Source: Spirochaetales bacterium Spiro_05 (GTDB lineage: Bacteria; Spirochaetota; Spirochaetia; Sphaerochaetales; Sphaerochaetaceae). Taken from it: 64,000 bases of DNA. Shown here one piece after another: positions 50,101 through 58,386 of this stretch (position 1 is its first letter; each line of letters opens with the position of its first letter). The stretch covers positions 17,722-81,721 of the forward strand of contig LVBG01000011.1 of the NCBI GenBank assembly GCA_001603115.1, read 5' to 3'. The notes beneath the pieces are model-generated. The model was not told where the DNA came from. It ran no database searches and worked only from the letters and a program-made list of their open reading frames with translations. A program made the position numbers and the translations under genes.

Positions 50101-51696
50101 CTATTTGAGCATGGAAATGATAGCAATCGCCACACCGGTGATGCCTTCACCTCCAAGCAAGCCGCTGGCCACCAGTCCGCTTTGCTGCCCAAGCTCCTCT
50201 TTGCTCCATTTGCTCTTGAAGATGCGCTTGATCAAAACTGAGAGCAAGGCTCCCAAGCCCATGATCGAGGAGATGTAGATGGGAAGATAGACTCCAAGGC
50301 CCAAGGTTGCGCTGGGCAGTTTTGCCAAAAAGAGCACCAGACCGAGTCCCAGACCGATGAGGAAGGCCGGGATGTTCTGAAGGCCTCCGACCATGGCTGC
50401 AACGGCTGCGGCCTGGGGAGCCGGAAGCTCTGCAGTTCCGAAGCCTCCAAAGGATGCTTTCATGATAAGCAGGACGAACACCGAGAGAATGGCTCCCACC
50501 ACACCTCCGATCCCTTCCCCCAATATCTGCTGGCGAGGGTCGGTCTTGAGCAGGTGTCCGCTCTTCAGGTCATTCATGACATCACCGGTAAGACCACAGG
50601 CGACAGCGACAATGGCGGCGATGCTGAAGGAGGCGATGAGGCTGGGTTTGCTGATGAGCTGGATGACCAACAGCACGAGGATGCCGAAGATTTCCATGGG
50701 ATTGATGCCGGTTTGCCCGGTAAGCATGCCCGAGAGGTAGGTTGCCAGATAGATGCCTGCCATCAGAACCAAGGACTCAACCAAGCCGAGTTCGGTGCCC
50801 AGGGAGAGCAGGATGACAGCGAAGAAGAGGATGAGTACGATGAGCAGGCGCGAAGTAAAGGAGAGTGTTTCCGGTTTGTCTTGAAGTTTCTTGAGGGCGG
50901 TGAGTTTGGAGTAGACAGCCTTGAAAAACACACCAAGGCCGGTTCCGATCATCAGCCCGATGCCAAGGTTGGAACGGAAAATATCCGCTTCAGCCATGGA
51001 GGCGAACAAACCTTGTGTGATGCCGATGGGAGTAAGCAGATAGTAGCCGAAGATGGCTCCACCAAACCAGACCAGGGCAAAGAGAGGGCCGATGATCGCA
51101 CCGATACCCAAAGCCATCGGGGACACCCAGATGGAGAAGGCTGGAAAGAGTGCACTTCCCCCATAGATTCCCAGCAAGGCCGGAATCTTGGCAAATCCAT
51201 CGCGAAGGACGGTGAAGATGACCGATCCGCCCATGGACACAAAGAGTGTCCGGGCTCCCTTTCCACCCTGCTTGCCTGCGATGAGGGTGTTGTAGCTGGC
51301 AATTCCCATGGGGTAGGGCAACTCTTCCTCAATGATCAGTTTCTTGCGGTAGAGAGAGGAGAAGAGGGTTCCCAGGATTGCTCCTACCACAGCAAGTACG
51401 ATCAGGCTGGGGATGGAGAAGGAAGTACTTGGGTCGATCATCCACAATCCCGGCAAGGTGAACGCCAAGCCTCCGGCAACCATGGCACCACTGCTCATGA
51501 TGGTATGGGTGACGTTGATCTCCTGCAAGCTTGAGTTCTTTGCTTTTCCCAGGGCAGCCAAGCTGACCACGGTCACAAAGATGGTCGGCCAAGGGAGGGC
51601 TCCCATTCTCAGTGCAACATACATGCTGCTCGCGGTGATGACCAGAAGTCCTGCAATGCCGATGATGGTTGCGCGTAGGGTAAGGTGTCTCTGCAT
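50101..51696 (-). CDS. OPT family oligopeptide/metal transporter
   Basis: 531 aa from the ATG at 51696, with GAGGAAG upstream; an ATG 33 bases earlier overlaps the -10 region. About 14 hydrophobic segments are expected. OPT marks include EEELPYPMGIASYNTLIAGKQ in pieces near 130 and ISPMAL-like WVSPMALGIGAIIG near 195. OPT proteins import short peptides or metal chelates using the proton gradient. The gene ends 14 bases before rlmN but has its own promoter. Confidence 0.85.
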   Translation of the reverse strand: MQRHLTLRATIIGIAGLLVITASSMYVALRMGALPWPTIFVTVVSLAALGKAKNSSLQEINVTHTIMSSGAMVAGGLAFTLPGLWMIDPSTSFSIPSLIVLAVVGAILGTLFSSLYRKKLIIEEELPYPMGIASYNTLIAGKQGGKGARTLFVSMGGSVIFTVLRDGFAKIPALLGIYGGSALFPAFSIWVSPMALGIGAIIGPLFALVWFGGAIFGYYLLTPIGITQGLFASMAEADIFRSNLGIGLMIGTGLGVFFKAVYSKLTALKKLQDKPETLSFTSRLLIVLILFFAVILLSLGTELGLVESLVLMAGIYLATYLSGMLTGQTGINPMEIFGILVLLVIQLISKPSLIASFSIAAIVAVACGLTGDVMNDLKSGHLLKTDPRQQILGEGIGGVVGAILSVFVLLIMKASFGGFGTAELPAPQAAAVAAMVGGLQNIPAFLIGLGLGLVLFLAKLPSATLGLGVYLPIYISSIMGLGALLSVLIKRIFKSKWSKEELGQQSGLVASGLLGGEGITGVAIAIISMLK

Positions 51697-51806
51697 TTTT
51701 ACACTTCCTCTTCTCTGTGTATAGTACAAAGGAATGAGAAAAAACGCCAGAGCTTCCTGATGACGTCAAAACAGTATGGATAGCGTTTGGGGGTGAGGGC
51801 TTCCCT

Positions 51807-51834
51807 TTGCAAGAAACTGGGCTTATGGTATAGT
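51807..51834 (+). promoter_or_regulatory. Promoter of the outer-membrane-like protein
   Basis: TTGCAA, a 16-bp spacer and TATAGT. A leader of about 40 bases with AAAGGGAG precedes the ATG at 51881. Confidence 0.65.
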
Positions 51835-51880
51835 TGTCTCAACGAACTACAGTAGGGGAATCCTACAAAGGGAGAAATCT

Positions 51881-52354
51881 ATGAAGAAAGTACTGCTTGT
51901 TTTGCTGTTGGTCGCACTTGTACTGGTTCCTGCTACCGCCGCCGAGCGCGCTTCAAAAACGGATTTGGCTGTAGGCTTGAACCTCGGTACCAACTCCGGT
52001 GTTGGTGTTCAGTATCGCATGAATGATTTTGACTTGATCGGTAACCTCGGTTTTGGCTTTATCGGAGGCTCCAATCTTTCCTTCGATGCTGCTGCCAACT
52101 ATAAGGTAACCGAATTCAATATCGACAAGGCAGAGTTTGATGTAACCGTCGGCGGCGGCGTAGCCATGGCAATTCCTCTTGGTGAAGGTGACTTCCGCTT
52201 GGCAGCCATTGCACCCGTTGGTGTTGTGTATAGCATGAACAACCGCGACTTCCCGCTTGATTTCTATCTGCGTGTTGCTCCGGGCCTGCAGATCATTCCT
52301 GCAATCGATTTCTACTTTGCCGGCTATCTCGGGGCTCTGTGGAGATTCAATTGA
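51881..52354 (+). CDS. Probable outer-membrane beta-barrel protein
   Basis: 157 aa. Signal peptide (MKKVLLVLLLVALVLVPATAA), then alternating polar/hydrophobic strands (GVGVQYRMNDFDLIGNLGFG, YLRVAPGLQIIP) and a terminal aromatic (LWRFN), the pattern of a small beta-barrel. It has no specific family. It stands alone with its own promoter and a shared bidirectional terminator. Confidence 0.75.
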   Translation: MKKVLLVLLLVALVLVPATAAERASKTDLAVGLNLGTNSGVGVQYRMNDFDLIGNLGFGFIGGSNLSFDAAANYKVTEFNIDKAEFDVTVGGGVAMAIPLGEGDFRLAAIAPVGVVYSMNNRDFPLDFYLRVAPGLQIIPAIDFYFAGYLGALWRFN

Positions 52355-52378
52355 TCGGTTGCTGACAAGTATAGAGTG

Positions 52379-52414
52379 AAAAAGGTGCCGTTCCTTCTGG
52401 GATGGCACCTTTTT
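52379..52414. terminator. Bidirectional terminator
   Basis: 11-bp stem AAAAAGGTGCC / GGCACCTTTTT with a 14-base loop between two converging genes. A and T runs on both sides serve both strands. Confidence 0.9.
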
Positions 52415-52441
52415 CATCACCTTTCCGTTTCTTAGGTTGCA

Positions 52442-53764
52442 TCAAGCGTGACGGTATGGATGCAAAGGTCCTTGGAAGCGGTTCTGGATTCGTGTTTTCA
52501 CCACAATGCCTTCCTCTGTGTAGTCGATGCTCTCCACCTGGCCGAAGCGGTGGATATGCGCCACCAGATCATGGCGAGAGTTGGGAAGGACATAGATGGT
52601 GGTGGGGCAGAGCTCGTGAAGCGTCTCTCCCATCTGCTTGAGCAGCTCTTCGATGCCTGCCCCGGTCTTGATGGAAGTCTCAATCACCGGGTTGTACAGG
52701 CTTCTGAGCCGGGAGACGGAGAACTCGTCTTGGACCAGGTCCATCTTGTTTGCCAGGACAATCGCCGGCTTGTCTGTGCATCCCAGTTCCTCGAGCACTT
52801 CGATGGTGGTGGCGTAATTGGCCAGCATATCAGGATGTGAAGCATCACAGACGATGATCAGAAAGTCTGCATACTTTGCCTCTTCAAGAGTGCTCTTGAA
52901 TGCGTCGACCAAGGTGTGGGGAAGATCGCTGACAAAACCGACGGTGTCGGAGAGCAATATCTCCTCACCTCCTGGAAGCTTCACCTGGCGGGTGGTGGGG
53001 TCGAGGGTAGCAAAGAGCTTGTCCTCAACGAGCACCCCTGCATTGGTGAGGGCGTTGAGCAGGCTCGATTTACCGCTGTTCGTGTACCCTACGATGGCCC
53101 CGGTGGGAATGCTTCCCTCAATGCGGGCACTGCGCTGGATGCTGCGTTGCTGGACTACCTTTTCCAGCTGGGCTTTGAGTGCAACGATACGATCCTGGAC
53201 TTGGCGCCTGTCAAGCTCAAGCTGCTTCTCTCCTTCGCCTCTGGTTCCCTTCACCCCTCCCTGTTGCCGGCCCAAGCTCGTCCAACGACGGGTAAGGCGG
53301 GGAAGGGAGTATTCAAGGCGGGCAAGCTCCACCTGGAGCACCGCTTCCTTAGTGGCAGCACGGTCTGCAAAGATTTGCAGGATGACCTCGTCGCGGTCAA
53401 TGACCGTAATCTCCCAGATTTTCTCCAGGTTGCGTTGGACCCGCGGATTGATCTGTCGGTCGAAAATGACCAGATTGACACCAAGCTCATCGATGAGGGT
53501 TTGGACTGCTTCGACCTTGCCGCTGCCGATCAAGGTGGCGCTGTTGGTCTGTCTGAGGCTGATATGTTCAACGCGCAGCGTTTCGCTTCCCATGGTGTCT
53601 GCCAGGGCTTTGAGCTCTTCGCCGCGTCGATTGCTTTCCTGCGGATTCTCTTGTGGTTCGGTGAGGACCAAGAGCAGTGCTTGCTGCTTGGTTTCTTGAA
53701 TTTCGTGAATGTGTTTGCCTTTGGAAATCGGCTGGTCAGCCCCGTTGTTGTTTTGGATACCCAT
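52442..53764 (-). CDS. hflX: HflX, ribosome-associated GTPase
   Basis: 440 aa. The N-terminal HflX domain (NRRGEELKALADTMG; LVIFDRQINPRVQRNLE near 95) is followed by the G domain from about 215: G1 GYTNSGKSSLLN, DTVGFVSDLPHTLV (G3) near 270, and NKMD (G4) near 340. HflX splits stalled or hibernating ribosomes. The start is well defined by domain alignment; TATAGT lies 8 bases before it with no ribosome site. Confidence 0.93.
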   Translation of the reverse strand: MGIQNNNGADQPISKGKHIHEIQETKQQALLLVLTEPQENPQESNRRGEELKALADTMGSETLRVEHISLRQTNSATLIGSGKVEAVQTLIDELGVNLVIFDRQINPRVQRNLEKIWEITVIDRDEVILQIFADRAATKEAVLQVELARLEYSLPRLTRRWTSLGRQQGGVKGTRGEGEKQLELDRRQVQDRIVALKAQLEKVVQQRSIQRSARIEGSIPTGAIVGYTNSGKSSLLNALTNAGVLVEDKLFATLDPTTRQVKLPGGEEILLSDTVGFVSDLPHTLVDAFKSTLEEAKYADFLIIVCDASHPDMLANYATTIEVLEELGCTDKPAIVLANKMDLVQDEFSVSRLRSLYNPVIETSIKTGAGIEELLKQMGETLHELCPTTIYVLPNSRHDLVAHIHRFGQVESIDYTEEGIVVKTRIQNRFQGPLHPYRHA

Positions 53765-53772
53765 TGGTGTTG

Positions 53773-53802
53773 ACTATAGGCTCTGGTTATCATGCAAGTC
53801 AA
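53773..53802 (-). promoter_or_regulatory. Promoter of hflX (nearly leaderless)
   Basis: On the minus strand: TTGACT (53802-53797), an 18-bp spacer, and TATAGT (53778-53773). The ATG follows 8 bases later. Confidence 0.65.
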
Positions 53803-53853
53803 TATGTGCTACACTGCCGCTACGGTTCCACTGAGCCGAATATGAGGTATACC

Positions 53854-54960
53854 ATGGGTTTAAATTGCGGCATTGTAGGTCTGCCAAACGTTGGCAAATC
53901 CACAATCTTTTCCGCCTTGACGGCAGCTCCTGCCGAAGTTGCGAACTATCCGTTCTGTACAATCGACCCCAATGTGGGCATCGTTTCCGTTCCTGATTCC
54001 CGTTTGGACAAGATTGTCTCCCTGATTCCTCCCCAGAAGGTGGTTCCGGCGACCTTTGAGTTTGTGGATATCGCAGGCTTGGTAGCCGGGGCATCCAAGG
54101 GAGAGGGGCTGGGCAACCGCTTCCTCGCTTCCATCCGAGAGGTGGGCGTCATCGCCCATGTGGTGCGCTGTTTTGACAATGGGGACATCATCCATGTGAA
54201 CAACCGCATCGATCCTGCTGGGGATATCGAGACGATCAACATCGAACTCGCCCTTGCTGACTTGGATACGGTCACCAATCGCTGGGCAAAGCAAATGAAG
54301 CTCACCCGCTTGAGTAAGGAAGCGCAGAAGGAGAACGAGAAGGTCCTGCCCCTGCTCACCCGACTCAAGGAGTGTCTGGAGGACGGCAAGCCCGCCCGTA
54401 GCCTCGCCCTCGAGGAAGAGGAGCTGGCTCAGGTCCATGACCTGCACCTGATCACCCTCAAGCCGGTCATCTACGTGTGCAATGTGGATGAGGAAGGTAT
54501 TGTCGAGGAGAACGACTATGTGAAGCAGGTGCGCGCCATCGCCGAGGGAGAACACTCTGATGTGGTGGTCATCTGTGGCAAGATTGAGTCCGAGATTGCT
54601 GTCTTGGAAACAGAAGAGGAGAAGCGGGAGTTCCTCGAGGCTGTCGGGCTGAAGGAGTCTGGTCTCAACCAGCTGATCCGCAGCGCCTACCATACCTTGG
54701 GAATGCGCACCTTCTTCACCGCAGGCTCCGATGAGGACCGTGCCTGGACCTTCCATGCAGGGTACAAGGCTCCTCAGGCAGCAGGGGTCATCCACACTGA
54801 TTTTGAGAAGGGCTTCATCAAGGCCGAAGTGTACAACTGTGAGGATCTCTTCCTCTACAAGACTGAGCAGAAAGTAAAAGAAGCCGGAAAACTCAGGATG
54901 GAAGGCAAGGAGTATGTGGTGCAGGATGGAGACATCATGCACTTCAGGTTCAACGTCTAG
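53854..54960 (+). CDS. ychF: YchF/OLA1-type ATPase-GTPase
   Basis: 368 aa from the ATG at 53854, with GAGG 6 bases upstream. The P-loop GLPNVGKSTIF is near residue 8, FVDIAGLVAGASKGEGLGN near 70, and the C-terminal TGS-like domain ends VVQDGDIMHFRFNV, the usual YchF ending. A universally conserved nucleotide-binding protein of the Obg group that prefers ATP and binds ribosomes. A TTATCA-17-TACACT promoter upstream lies between it and hflX. Confidence 0.94.
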   Translation: MGLNCGIVGLPNVGKSTIFSALTAAPAEVANYPFCTIDPNVGIVSVPDSRLDKIVSLIPPQKVVPATFEFVDIAGLVAGASKGEGLGNRFLASIREVGVIAHVVRCFDNGDIIHVNNRIDPAGDIETINIELALADLDTVTNRWAKQMKLTRLSKEAQKENEKVLPLLTRLKECLEDGKPARSLALEEEELAQVHDLHLITLKPVIYVCNVDEEGIVEENDYVKQVRAIAEGEHSDVVVICGKIESEIAVLETEEEKREFLEAVGLKESGLNQLIRSAYHTLGMRTFFTAGSDEDRAWTFHAGYKAPQAAGVIHTDFEKGFIKAEVYNCEDLFLYKTEQKVKEAGKLRMEGKEYVVQDGDIMHFRFNV

Positions 54961-54972
54961 CAGACAGGGTCA

Positions 54973-54998
54973 GGCAGCAAGCAATTGCTGCCTTTTTT
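54973..54998 (+). terminator. Rho-independent terminator of ychF
   Basis: Perfect 8-bp stem GGCAGCAA / TTGCTGCC, loop GCAA, six T. Confidence 0.92.
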
Positions 54999-55002
54999 CA
55001 GC

Positions 55003-55725
55003 TCATTGCCACTGTACGCTGAATGTGATGGGCTCAGCGAGCAAGAGGAAGTCGATCAGAGGGAAGCTGAACTCATAGACATTGCTGCTGATCTTCTTGC
55101 CGCCGGTGAAGGTGGTGATCGGACCAGGGGTTTCGATGCGCAAGGTAATGAAGGATTGCTCGATGGCAGGAGGTCCCTCTTCACCGAGCATGAAACTGAT
55201 CATCTCCAGATAATCCGCTTCGCTCAAGCCTTGGTTGTACACCGGACCGAAGGCTTCAAAATTCTCGTCTGCAAGGAAGGGGATGACCGGCACGAGCTGG
55301 TGGTAGTTGTCCATGGAGAGAAAAAACTTCAGGCTCCTTGCATCAACGATGAGCAAGCTCTGGTTGGCACCAGCTCCCAGATCACTGACCAACTGCATCA
55401 GGTTGGTGAAGATGAACGTTCCTTCATACGCGTTGTTGCTGAGCTTGGTGAAGGCAACGTTACGAGTCGTATAGCTGTAGTTGAGGGCACGTTCAAAGTC
55501 ATTGATTGCTTTGTCCATCAACGACTGGTCACCCTCGGGTGGGATGAACTCACTGAAGTCCTCAAGCACCGCAAGGAAAAAATCTTCAACGGTAAAGCCA
55601 AAGGCAGAGGTATGGGAACTCGTTTTGCTGAACGAGATGCGTTCTGTGACCGTGCAACTGGTTGTAAAGAGAAGGGCGACAAGCACAAGAGCGACGCCCA
55701 AACGATAAGGGTTTCTTCGATTCAC
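55003..55725 (-). CDS. Putative lipoprotein of unknown function
   Basis: 240 aa from a GTG start with GGGAGGAAGGAAGG upstream. The signal peptide ends in LLFTTSC, a spirochaete-style lipobox with Cys at residue 24. The mature part is acidic and aromatic with no recognisable domain (FTVEDFFLAVLEDFSEF; NSNAY-like NNAYEGTFIFTNLMQ). It is probably anchored to a membrane, facing the periplasm or surface. Confidence 0.75.
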   Translation of the reverse strand: MNRRNPYRLGVALVLVALLFTTSCTVTERISFSKTSSHTSAFGFTVEDFFLAVLEDFSEFIPPEGDQSLMDKAINDFERALNYSYTTRNVAFTKLSNNAYEGTFIFTNLMQLVSDLGAGANQSLLIVDARSLKFFLSMDNYHQLVPVIPFLADENFEAFGPVYNQGLSEADYLEMISFMLGEEGPPAIEQSFITLRIETPGPITTFTGGKKISSNVYEFSFPLIDFLLLAEPITFSVQWQ

Positions 55726-55798
55726 CGGGTTTCCTTCCTTCCTCCCTAACTGTACGTGATTTTTTCCTGCTTCTCAACAGGAAGTGCATGAAATTGTT

Positions 55799-57430
55799 CT
55801 ACTTCAATGGAATAAAGAGCAATTGGCCATCCTCCTGAGCCTGGATGGCAAACTCCTGTTGCTCTTGTTCAGGATACGTTCTCACAAACTCCTCAAGGCT
55901 CAATCGATCCAATAGGGAGAGCTCGTCCAAACTGTACAGCAGTCGGATTACCGGACTCTCTTGGTAGGTCTGGATGAAGGCAATGCCCTGATGCAACTCC
56001 ATATAGGAGAGAAGAGCTGGTTCATAGGCCTGTTTGCCCAGTTTTTTCAGCAGGCTCCGTACAAAGGCCTCCTGTACGGAGAAGATGTCGATCTCTTCCT
56101 GTCTCTGCCCGCTTTTTTTCAAATAAAAGGAAAGATAGGAGTTGAAAAGAGTGAGAATCTGATGGCCTTTGAGCTCAAGGGCCTCACCCAGTTTTCCCAT
56201 CCACATGCCAGCTTGCCCTTGGGTGAAGAAGAGGTCAGCCGCTTCCTTCAATCTGATTGCCCTCAGGATATCCTCCTCACAGAAGGTGGGGGAGCTCTGG
56301 ATCGTATAGGGTGCATCCTTGAGATGCTTGATGCCAAACTCAGCTGCTTGGTCAGCCACCAGGGTACCGGGAAGCAAGGAGAGAGGGAATATGTCGAGGT
56401 TGCTGGGCTTAAGGGCCATGGCGTAGTCGAGACTTTTGGTGAACGCTTCAAAGCTGTCCAAAGGGAGGCCGATGATCAGGTCAAGGCCGAAGGGGATGCC
56501 CCGATCGTTGAGCAGGGCTACTTTCTTGGCAAAGCTGTCTGGGACAAAACTCCGGTTTGCCTGCTTGAGCACGGCCGGGTCGCTGCTCTGAAGTCCTATC
56601 TGCAAAGAGCAGTTGATGCGAGAAAAAGCATCGGCGAGCTGCTTGTCGAGCAACTCAGCCCTGATTTCAAAGACAAAGTGGATTGCTTGCGATTTGGCTT
56701 CTATGAGGGAGAGCAACTCAAGTGTCCGCTTCTTGTCCATATTGAAGGTAGGGTCGAGCACATAGATTTCACCTACACCATGCGCCACAAGATAGTCCAA
56801 CTCAGCTTCGAGGCGTTCAGGGGGAAAATGTCTTACCGAGCGCTGTCCACGGGATTCAAAACAGAAGCTGCAGTGAAAGGGACAGCCGCGGGTCATCTCC
56901 CACAGCACCGAGGCACCTTCGGTAAGAAAAGGATCCGCCAGACCTTGCAGGATAGGGGAGGAGAGCTCACTGAGCTGGGGTGAGGGAGCATAGGAGATGT
57001 ACTTCAGGTCAGAGACCAAGCCTTTGCCTTGTACTGCTTGGTGTTTCGCCAATTGCTGGACAGCTTGCACGACCGCCTCTTCACCCTCTCCGACCACCAG
57101 AAAAGAGAGGCTGTCCAGGTTGAAGCTCTGCGGATTGGCCGTTGCCTCGGGTCCACCAGCGAACACCACCAATCCTGGATGCTCCTCTTTGAGAGCAGAG
57201 AGAAAGCTATCCATCCAAAGCCGATTCCAAAGGTAGACGGAGAGGCCGATCACTTCGCCTTGCTCATATGCTACCTGCCCGGCGGCCTGACGTGGATCAT
57301 CGGCGAGCGTAAAGGGATGATGTACGCATGCAAAGCCTTTTGCAAGCAAAGAGCTTTGGATGCAGAGGGCTCCCAAGGGGTAACTGAGGTTTCCTTCTTC
57401 CAGGCAACAGGAGACGAGGTGTATGGTCAT
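55799..57430 (-). CDS. B12-binding radical SAM protein (DUF4080-type C-terminus)
   Basis: 543 aa from the ATG at 57430; frame open further up is not coding. Residues about 1-135 resemble a cobalamin-binding domain (YPLGALCIQSSLL, VFAGGPEATANP, VVGEGEEAVVQA) without an obvious DxHxxG. The radical SAM motif is CPFHCSFC near residue 190. The C-terminal third matches the uncharacterised DUF4080 region of such proteins. Reaction unknown; relatives methylate or rearrange diverse molecules. It is predicted to be leaderless, with TACTAT 6 bases before the ATG. Confidence 0.85.
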   Translation of the reverse strand: MTIHLVSCCLEEGNLSYPLGALCIQSSLLAKGFACVHHPFTLADDPRQAAGQVAYEQGEVIGLSVYLWNRLWMDSFLSALKEEHPGLVVFAGGPEATANPQSFNLDSLSFLVVGEGEEAVVQAVQQLAKHQAVQGKGLVSDLKYISYAPSPQLSELSSPILQGLADPFLTEGASVLWEMTRGCPFHCSFCFESRGQRSVRHFPPERLEAELDYLVAHGVGEIYVLDPTFNMDKKRTLELLSLIEAKSQAIHFVFEIRAELLDKQLADAFSRINCSLQIGLQSSDPAVLKQANRSFVPDSFAKKVALLNDRGIPFGLDLIIGLPLDSFEAFTKSLDYAMALKPSNLDIFPLSLLPGTLVADQAAEFGIKHLKDAPYTIQSSPTFCEEDILRAIRLKEAADLFFTQGQAGMWMGKLGEALELKGHQILTLFNSYLSFYLKKSGQRQEEIDIFSVQEAFVRSLLKKLGKQAYEPALLSYMELHQGIAFIQTYQESPVIRLLYSLDELSLLDRLSLEEFVRTYPEQEQQEFAIQAQEDGQLLFIPLK

Positions 57431-57436
57431 ACGCAG

Positions 57437-57487
57437 ATAGTAGCCTGCCACTCTCTCTCTTGCAAGGAGGGTCGGTGCGTGTATAGT
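57437..57487. promoter_or_regulatory. Divergent promoters sharing one palindromic -35 box
   Basis: The palindrome TTGCAA (57460-57465) serves as -35 for both strands. Minus: 17-bp spacer and TACTAT (57442-57437). Plus: 16-bp spacer and TATAGT (57482-57487). Start codons follow after 6 and 7 bases respectively. Confidence 0.7.
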
Positions 57488-57494
57488 GTAAGGT

Positions 57495-58292
57495 ATGAGA
57501 CGGATTTTGGTAGTGATTCTGCTCTTCTTGTCCTCTTTGTATGCAGCACCCCTCGCCCTCGAGGTGGTGGGTTTGCACCCCAACCAGATAGAGCTTGCCT
57601 GGGAGCCAGTTGAGGGTGCCCACTATTATGATGTGTACCTTGATGGGAATGCGGTGGCGCGGGTGACTACTGCCTTTGCAACGCTCGGTTCGAATGAGAA
57701 TAGTCTTGCCTCCCATACCGAGTATCAGGTGATTGTTGCAGCAAGGAAACAGGGCAACATTGATCTGGCTGCAGGCCTGAAAAAGGTGACCACTTCCGGT
57801 TGGGAGGGGCGATACCGATGGGAGAACACCACCGGCGAGGATAACAAGGGAGCGTGCAAAAGCCTTGATTTCACGGTTGTGTACAGCGATGGGTCCTATC
57901 AGGTGTTTGCCCACTATGATCAGGTCTACCGGATATTTCCCTTGGTTCCTGACCAGCTTCTTGGCAAAGAGGTGAGTTGGGAGGGCGAGCAGGAGTACCA
58001 GAAGGCATATCGGGCGAACGCCAAGGTGTTCAATACCACTTCCCATGTTCCGAAAAGTTGGAGTGTCACCAAGATGGAGATGGGTGTAAGCCGCTTTTCA
58101 GTAGAGGTGAAGAGCAGGGTGGGCTCTCTTCGATTCACTACCCGCTCGACCTACACCTTTCAACTTTCCCCTAAAGGGGAAGAGCTGCTTCTTTTTGAGA
58201 CAAAGGGTGATGGACTCGCCTCTTGGGGGCTCTTCTCAAGTCCGAATCCAGGGGAGAAGGGGGTCTTCCATTGTGTGTTTCTCGGACCATGA
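57495..58292 (+). CDS. Secreted fibronectin-III-like protein
   Basis: 265 aa. Signal peptide (MRRILVVILLFLSSLYAAP), then a fibronectin type III-like domain at about 22-100 (IELAWEPVEGAHYYDVYLDG; TEYQVIVAARK). The rest is unrecognised beta-rich sequence with a single Cys pair at the far ends. No enzymatic motif is visible. It is divergent from the B12 radical SAM gene with a shared -35 box, and predicted to be almost leaderless. Confidence 0.75.
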   Translation: MRRILVVILLFLSSLYAAPLALEVVGLHPNQIELAWEPVEGAHYYDVYLDGNAVARVTTAFATLGSNENSLASHTEYQVIVAARKQGNIDLAAGLKKVTTSGWEGRYRWENTTGEDNKGACKSLDFTVVYSDGSYQVFAHYDQVYRIFPLVPDQLLGKEVSWEGEQEYQKAYRANAKVFNTTSHVPKSWSVTKMEMGVSRFSVEVKSRVGSLRFTTRSTYTFQLSPKGEELLLFETKGDGLASWGLFSSPNPGEKGVFHCVFLGP

Positions 58293-58319
58293 ATGAGAAA
58301 AACCTTGAAACAGTATACG

Positions 58320-58348
58320 TTGACAAAAGCTGAGAGCCCCAGTATATG
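58320..58348 (+). promoter_or_regulatory. Promoter of topA
   Basis: TTGACA, a 17-bp spacer and TATATG; a leader of about 30 bases ends in GAGGAG. Confidence 0.55.
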
Positions 58349-58386
58349 TTGTAACCTAAGGCCTCGTGTCTTGAGGAGAATACTGC

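Noticed and set aside
52448-53773. Plus-strand frames opposite hflX (293 and 285 aa)
   Set aside because: Antisense shadows; the minus-strand GTPase has all G motifs.
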